64,000 nucleotides of DNA from Bacteroidaceae bacterium (GTDB taxonomy: Bacteria > Bacteroidota > Bacteroidia > Bacteroidales > Bacteroidaceae), in assembly GCA_016291905.1 (NCBI GenBank), contig JAEEZS010000072.1:111657-175656 (forward strand), given 5' to 3'. The position numbers were made by a program, and so were the translations under genes. The notes beneath the pieces were generated by a model, which saw only the letters and a program-made list of their open reading frames with translations, ran no database searches and was not told the origin of the DNA. Below are positions 60,560-64,000 of the stretch, piece by piece; positions within the stretch are counted from its first letter, which is position 1, and each line of letters begins with the position of its first letter.

Positions 60560-62236
60560 ATGAGCTGGCTGATTGACCTTTTTGTCGGGACGGGCGTGGC
60601 CCACTCCATCTTCATCGTGGCCCTCGTCATCTTCGTGGGGCTGATGCTGAGCCGCATCAAAATAAGTTCCGTGTCGCTGGGTCTCACATGGATTCTGTTT
60701 GCCGGCATCCTCGCAGGACAGCTTGGCTGTGCCATCGACCCCGCTACAGCCTCGTTCATCAAGGAATTCGGTCTCATCCTCTTCGTCTTTTCACTGGGTA
60801 TGGAACTCGGGCCGGGCTTCTTCTCCAGCTTCCGCAAGGGAGGCGTCACCCTTAACCTGCTGGCTTTTGTGCTGGTCCTCTGCGGCTGTCTGGCTACGCT
60901 CACTGTTCATTGGGCAACGGGCGAAAGCCTGCTTACCCTTGTCGGCGTCATGAGCGGCGCCGTCACCAACACACCTTGCATGGGTGCCGCCCAGCAGACG
61001 TTGCTCGACATGACGGGCACCCAAGAGCCCACCATCGCACAGGGCTATGCCGTAGCCTATCCCCTTGGCGTCGTCGGTGTCATCCTCTGCTTGGCGCTCC
61101 TGCGGAAGATGTTCCGCATCGATTTCAAGAAAGAGGACGACATCCTCCTGCGCGCCAACCACGACATGGCCGAAACCCTTGAGGCTGCCACGCTGGAGGT
61201 GGCCAACGAAGCCGTCTGCGGCAAGACACTCAACGAGATTCAGCGCCACTTCGGACGCCAGTGCGTCATCACCCGCATCCTCCATCGCGCCTCGGGCGAC
61301 GTGGAGCTGGCAGGTGCTGCCACCACCCTGCAGCTGGGCGACAAACTCTTCATGGTGGCAACGCCCGAAGAGCTAAGCGCCATGGAACTGCTCATCGGCC
61401 ACCGCATTGAGACAATGGATCAGGGCGCATGGGACGCCATGAAGACCAATCACCTCGCCTCGCAAAAGTTCGTCATCACCAATCCCTCCATCAACGGCAA
61501 GCGTCTGGGCGACATGAAGCTGCGCCAGACCTTCGACGTCACCATCACCCGCATCCGTCGTGCGGGCGTCGAACTTATTGCCACGCCGGGCCTGCTGCTG
61601 CAGATGGGCGACACCGTCACCGTCGTGGGCGACACGCAGCGCATCAACAAACTCTCGCCCATCCTCGGCAACTCCATCAAGCAGCTCAACGAGCCCAACC
61701 TCATCCCCTACTTCCTCGGCATTGTGCTGGGCGTCATGCTGGGCATGCTGCCCATCGTCGTCCCGGGAATGCCTGTGCCCGTCAAGCTCGGTTTGGCAGG
61801 CGGCCCGCTCATCGTGGCTATCCTCATCAGCACCTTCGGCCCCAAACTGAAGATTGTCACCTACATGAGTACCTCCGCCAATCACATGGTGCGCATGATA
61901 GGCCTCAGTCTCTTCCTTGCCTCCGTAGGCATCACGGCTGGCAGCGGATTCATCGAGACCGTCGTGGGAGGCGGCTACTGGTGGGTGCTCTACGGCTTCC
62001 TCATCACCTTCCTGCCCTGCCTCGTCGTGGGGCTGCTGGCACGCAGCGTTTTCCACCTTAGCTACTACTCCATCTCCGGCATGTTGTCGGGCGGCATGAC
62101 CGACCCCATCGTCATGGCCTACGCCCAGAACGTCTGCGACAACAACCAAGTCCCTGTCGCCTACTCCACCGTCTATCCGCTCACCATGTTCCTGCGTGTG
62201 CTGACGGCCGAAGTGATGGTGCTGTTCTGCCTCTGA
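60560..62236 (+). CDS. AspT/YidE-type putative exchanger with two TrkA_C (RCK_C) domains
   Basis: 558 aa from the ATG at 60560. About five TM helices on each side of a central cytoplasmic pair of RCK_C domains (LEVANEAVCGKTLNEIQRHFGRQCVITRI...LQLGDKLFMVATPEEL and VITNPSINGKRLGDMKLRQTFDVTITRIRRAGVELIATPGLLLQMGDTVTVVG). Membrane duplication motifs FGLILFVFSLGMELGPGFF and IGLSLFLASVGITAGSGF mark the AAE (aspartate:alanine exchanger) family, YidE/YbjL duplication. The substrate is unknown; dicarboxylate or amino-acid exchange is plausible. Ligand-sensing RCK domains imply gating. Confidence 0.9.
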   Translation: MSWLIDLFVGTGVAHSIFIVALVIFVGLMLSRIKISSVSLGLTWILFAGILAGQLGCAIDPATASFIKEFGLILFVFSLGMELGPGFFSSFRKGGVTLNLLAFVLVLCGCLATLTVHWATGESLLTLVGVMSGAVTNTPCMGAAQQTLLDMTGTQEPTIAQGYAVAYPLGVVGVILCLALLRKMFRIDFKKEDDILLRANHDMAETLEAATLEVANEAVCGKTLNEIQRHFGRQCVITRILHRASGDVELAGAATTLQLGDKLFMVATPEELSAMELLIGHRIETMDQGAWDAMKTNHLASQKFVITNPSINGKRLGDMKLRQTFDVTITRIRRAGVELIATPGLLLQMGDTVTVVGDTQRINKLSPILGNSIKQLNEPNLIPYFLGIVLGVMLGMLPIVVPGMPVPVKLGLAGGPLIVAILISTFGPKLKIVTYMSTSANHMVRMIGLSLFLASVGITAGSGFIETVVGGGYWWVLYGFLITFLPCLVVGLLARSVFHLSYYSISGMLSGGMTDPIVMAYAQNVCDNNQVPVAYSTVYPLTMFLRVLTAEVMVLFCL

Positions 62237-62283
62237 CGCAAGGCCAGCCCCGTTACTGGAAAAGCCTTTCTTTTTTTATAGCA

Positions 62284-62712
62284 TCAGCTTCTATTTCCGC
62301 AGAAGCTTTATCTGCGTTGCCAGATGCTTGGGCTGAGCGCACAGCCCATTGGGCTACGCTCGTAGTCCTTTGGATTACGTTCATAGCGTTAAGGGCTATG
62401 GGGTTTTTCCCATAGGGCTTATTCCCTTGTTTTTTTCGTTTTTTCACGAAACACCCCAAACACTTACCTTTTTCCTCGTAAAGCGTTGAAAATAAATATG
62501 TAATAGCAGGTAGGTGTTTGTCGAACACCTACCTGGCTTAACAGCTTGTCTTATAGCTTGTTTTGGGCAAAAAGGTAAGTGTTGGCATTTTTTCGAAAAA
62601 CATCTTTCCAAAATTGGCCTCGGAAATAGAATCGCCGTTTTTCCACAAGCCTTGCGGAAAAAGTTTTTTTGTCAATATCTGGTGTTTTTCAAGAAAAAAG
62701 CCATATATTTGC
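62284..62712 (+). repeat. long dispersed repeat, copy B (promoter-bearing)
   Basis: Second copy of 26562-27184 in the same orientation relative to the following gene, about 430 bp, with only one iteron palindrome (AGGTAGGTGTT-TGTCG-AACACCTACCT). It ends in TATATTTGC, as copy A does. It occupies the 498-bp gap before the small membrane protein; nothing else is seen there. Confidence 0.85.
62704..62711 (+). promoter_or_regulatory. -7 box supplied by repeat copy B
   Basis: TATATTTG, 23 bases before the ATG of the small membrane protein. Confidence 0.55.
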
Positions 62713-62734
62713 ACTATCTAATTTGAAAAACCAT

Positions 62735-63283
62735 ATGAAAAAGCTATTGAAGTGGTTAGTATTGATATTTAGTTGGTTTACCATGTCGCCCCTGATTCTG
62801 TATCTGGGGAAGAAATGGCAGATAGGCAAAAAGAAAGCAAGGGTGGTTTTGATGCTGTTGTCTCCTTTATTCCTGATTCTTTATGCCCTTCTTTTGTCGG
62901 CTTTCTTGTACTGTGGAGACATCGTTTACAGAATGCAGTATTTCAGGAACAGGGATAGAATAGAAAGAATTACGGGCGTTGCCCTGCCTGCATTTAGAAT
63001 AACGAACTGCAAAATAGGGTCAAGAGGCTTTAATGGAGACTACAAAGATAGTTTTACCTTTAAATTCAAGTCTTTGCCTTCAGATGAACTGTTTGATGAT
63101 ATAGACAAAATGATTGAGACTGGGGAGACGGAATGGAAGAAAGAGGGCAACAAATACAGTTTCTTCCAAATGTGGGGCAATGGGATGCCAGCACCCAAAG
63201 GAGAAAAAGATGATGACAATTCTTTCGGCATTACCATCACTCGCGGAGAGAAACAAGGACGTGTAACGCATGGACGATGGTAA
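62735..63283 (+). CDS. hypothetical small membrane protein
   Basis: 182 aa from the ATG at 62735; the in-frame upstream extension is repeat sequence. Two TM helices (about 5-24 and 37-60) with a very basic loop (KKWQIGKKKARV) between them, then a 120-residue soluble domain (RDRIERITGVALPAFRITNCKIGSRGFNGDYKDSFTFKFK, KMIETGETEWKKEGNKYSFFQMWG). No family recognised. AT-rich relative to the upstream transporter and driven by the same mobile-looking repeat as the WYL gene, so probably an acquired gene. Confidence 0.7.
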   Translation: MKKLLKWLVLIFSWFTMSPLILYLGKKWQIGKKKARVVLMLLSPLFLILYALLLSAFLYCGDIVYRMQYFRNRDRIERITGVALPAFRITNCKIGSRGFNGDYKDSFTFKFKSLPSDELFDDIDKMIETGETEWKKEGNKYSFFQMWGNGMPAPKGEKDDDNSFGITITRGEKQGRVTHGRW

Positions 63284-63412
63284 ACAGAAAAAAGAGAAGG
63301 ACACGCACATCGCATCAAAGATTATAATAAGGTGAAGATGTTCAGTTCAAGAGCACGATGAGTATGTAAACACGAAAAGTAAACCCTAACTCAAATATGG
63401 CTCTCACAAACT

Positions 63413-63450
63413 TAAAAAATCCCCCTGCGGCTCTTGTGAGCGGCAGGGGG
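63413..63450 (-). terminator. terminator of the TonB-family gene
   Basis: Stem CCCCCTGC / GCAGGGGG around a 14-base loop; on the minus strand it is followed by ATTTTTTAAG, the expected U-tract. Confidence 0.75.
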
Positions 63451-63498
63451 AAAATGCTTCTAAAAAGTGTTAGTTTTGTAATACTCCGAAAGAGCAGA

Positions 63499-64000
63499 TT
63501 ACTTGTCTTCCGCCTTGGGCAGTTTAAACTGCACGGGGAGAGTAAACTGTACGCGCACCTTCTCGCCACGCTGTTCGCCAGGAGTCCACTTCGGCATGCT
63601 CTTCACAACGCGCAGAGCTTCGGCATCCAGTTCGGGCGAAACGCTCTTAACAACATTTGCATCCGTGATGCTGCCGTCCTTGTTCACGACGAACTGCACG
63701 ACGACGCGTCCCTGTGTGCCGTTCTTTATGGCCTCCTCGGGATACTTGATGTTTTTCTGGAGGAAGCTCATCATGCCATTCATGCCGCCCTCGAACTCGG
63801 GCATCTTCTCCACGACGTTGAACACATCGGAGTTATCTTCTGCAGACGGAGCCGCAGCTTTCTTGGTGGTTACCTGAACGACGCCGTTCGCGCCTCGTGT
63901 GCCCCAGACGCTGGTGGCGGCTTCGCCCTTCAGCACATCGACGTGGTCGATGTCTTCGGGCTTCAGGCTTTTGTACACATCGACTGAAACGACGTTGCCA
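63499..64000 (-). CDS. TonB-family protein with plug-like segment (partial, N-terminus outside window)
   Basis: The last 166 residues of a minus-strand gene that continues past base 64000 without a stop. DIDHVDVLKGEAATSVWGTRGANGVVQVTTK is a TonB-receptor plug-like strand-turn segment. Residues after it form a TonB C-terminal domain (YPEEAIKNGTQGRVVVQFVVNKDGSITDANVVKSVSPELDAEALRVVKSMPKWTPGEQRGEKVRVQFTLPVQF). This plug-plus-TonB_C ending is common in Bacteroidetes M56/BlaR1-like metallopeptidases and energy transducers; the missing part would decide between them. Confidence 0.8.
   Translation of the reverse strand, partial: GNVVSVDVYKSLKPEDIDHVDVLKGEAATSVWGTRGANGVVQVTTKKAAAPSAEDNSDVFNVVEKMPEFEGGMNGMMSFLQKNIKYPEEAIKNGTQGRVVVQFVVNKDGSITDANVVKSVSPELDAEALRVVKSMPKWTPGEQRGEKVRVQFTLPVQFKLPKAEDK

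Overview
The window reads as chromosome of a Bacteroidales bacterium, most likely Prevotellaceae-like. Support: promoters of the Bacteroidetes type (TTTG, about 19-20 bases, TAnnTTTG), a MurF-alanine racemase fusion, a GLPGLI family protein, BT_3928-type and DUF1599 genes beside tpiA and folE, head-GIN lipoproteins, and weak Shine-Dalgarno signals. Most of the window is GC-rich housekeeping and carbohydrate sequence. Bases 28,400-34,600 are visibly AT-richer. No tRNA, rRNA, CRISPR array, integrase or IS transposase was recognised.

Layout. 1-3268: partial GLPGLI gene, a membrane-spanning regulator with a degenerate LytM domain, and an MsrA-creatininase fusion. 3296-8817: a hexuronate/pectin-type cluster (two GH43 enzymes, TIM-barrel protein, mannonate dehydratase and an SDR oxidoreductase). 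The uxuA-SDR junction has been invaded by a 518-bp element with palindromic terminal inverted repeats around a DUF559 nuclease gene. 8844-15077: a LolA-like protein and a three-gene DUF1080 / Gfo-Idh-MocA locus of the kind that works through 3-keto sugars. 15276-19656: PUR-family protein, rplY, pth, an S4-domain protein, an 840-bp repeat-rich gap, rpmE2 and a secreted nuclease. 19748-26379: a minus-strand run from an M23/LysM protein through DUF1599, a DoxX-like protein, tpiA, SPOR and folE to a sialate O-acetylesterase.

26,380-34,569 is the accessory region and the best candidate for an undescribed system. A long repeat full of GGTAAGTGTT iterons precedes a WYL regulator. Then come a 780-aa protein joining a degenerate DNA methyltransferase fold, a type I specificity-like domain and a histidine kinase, a response regulator with an unknown output domain, a HAD-phosphoribosyltransferase-zinc ribbon protein and a DprA-like protein. 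The last two resemble the ShosTA anti-phage toxin-antitoxin pair. I infer a ShosTA-like effector gated by a DNA-sensing two-component system.

34,737-64,000 returns to core genes: a head-GIN lipoprotein, a repeat-rich carbohydrate-binding protein flanked by a portable terminator-promoter repeat, CCA tRNA nucleotidyltransferase, nucleoside transporter, rsmE, truA, DMT transporter, DUF3256, LOG protein, a candidate small RNA, trkH-trkA-dxs, GSCFA protein, murF-alr, GH3 beta-glucosidase, lysS, gpsA, pgi, a HAD phosphatase, an AspT-type exchanger, a second copy of the long repeat before a small membrane protein, and the end of a TonB-family protein.
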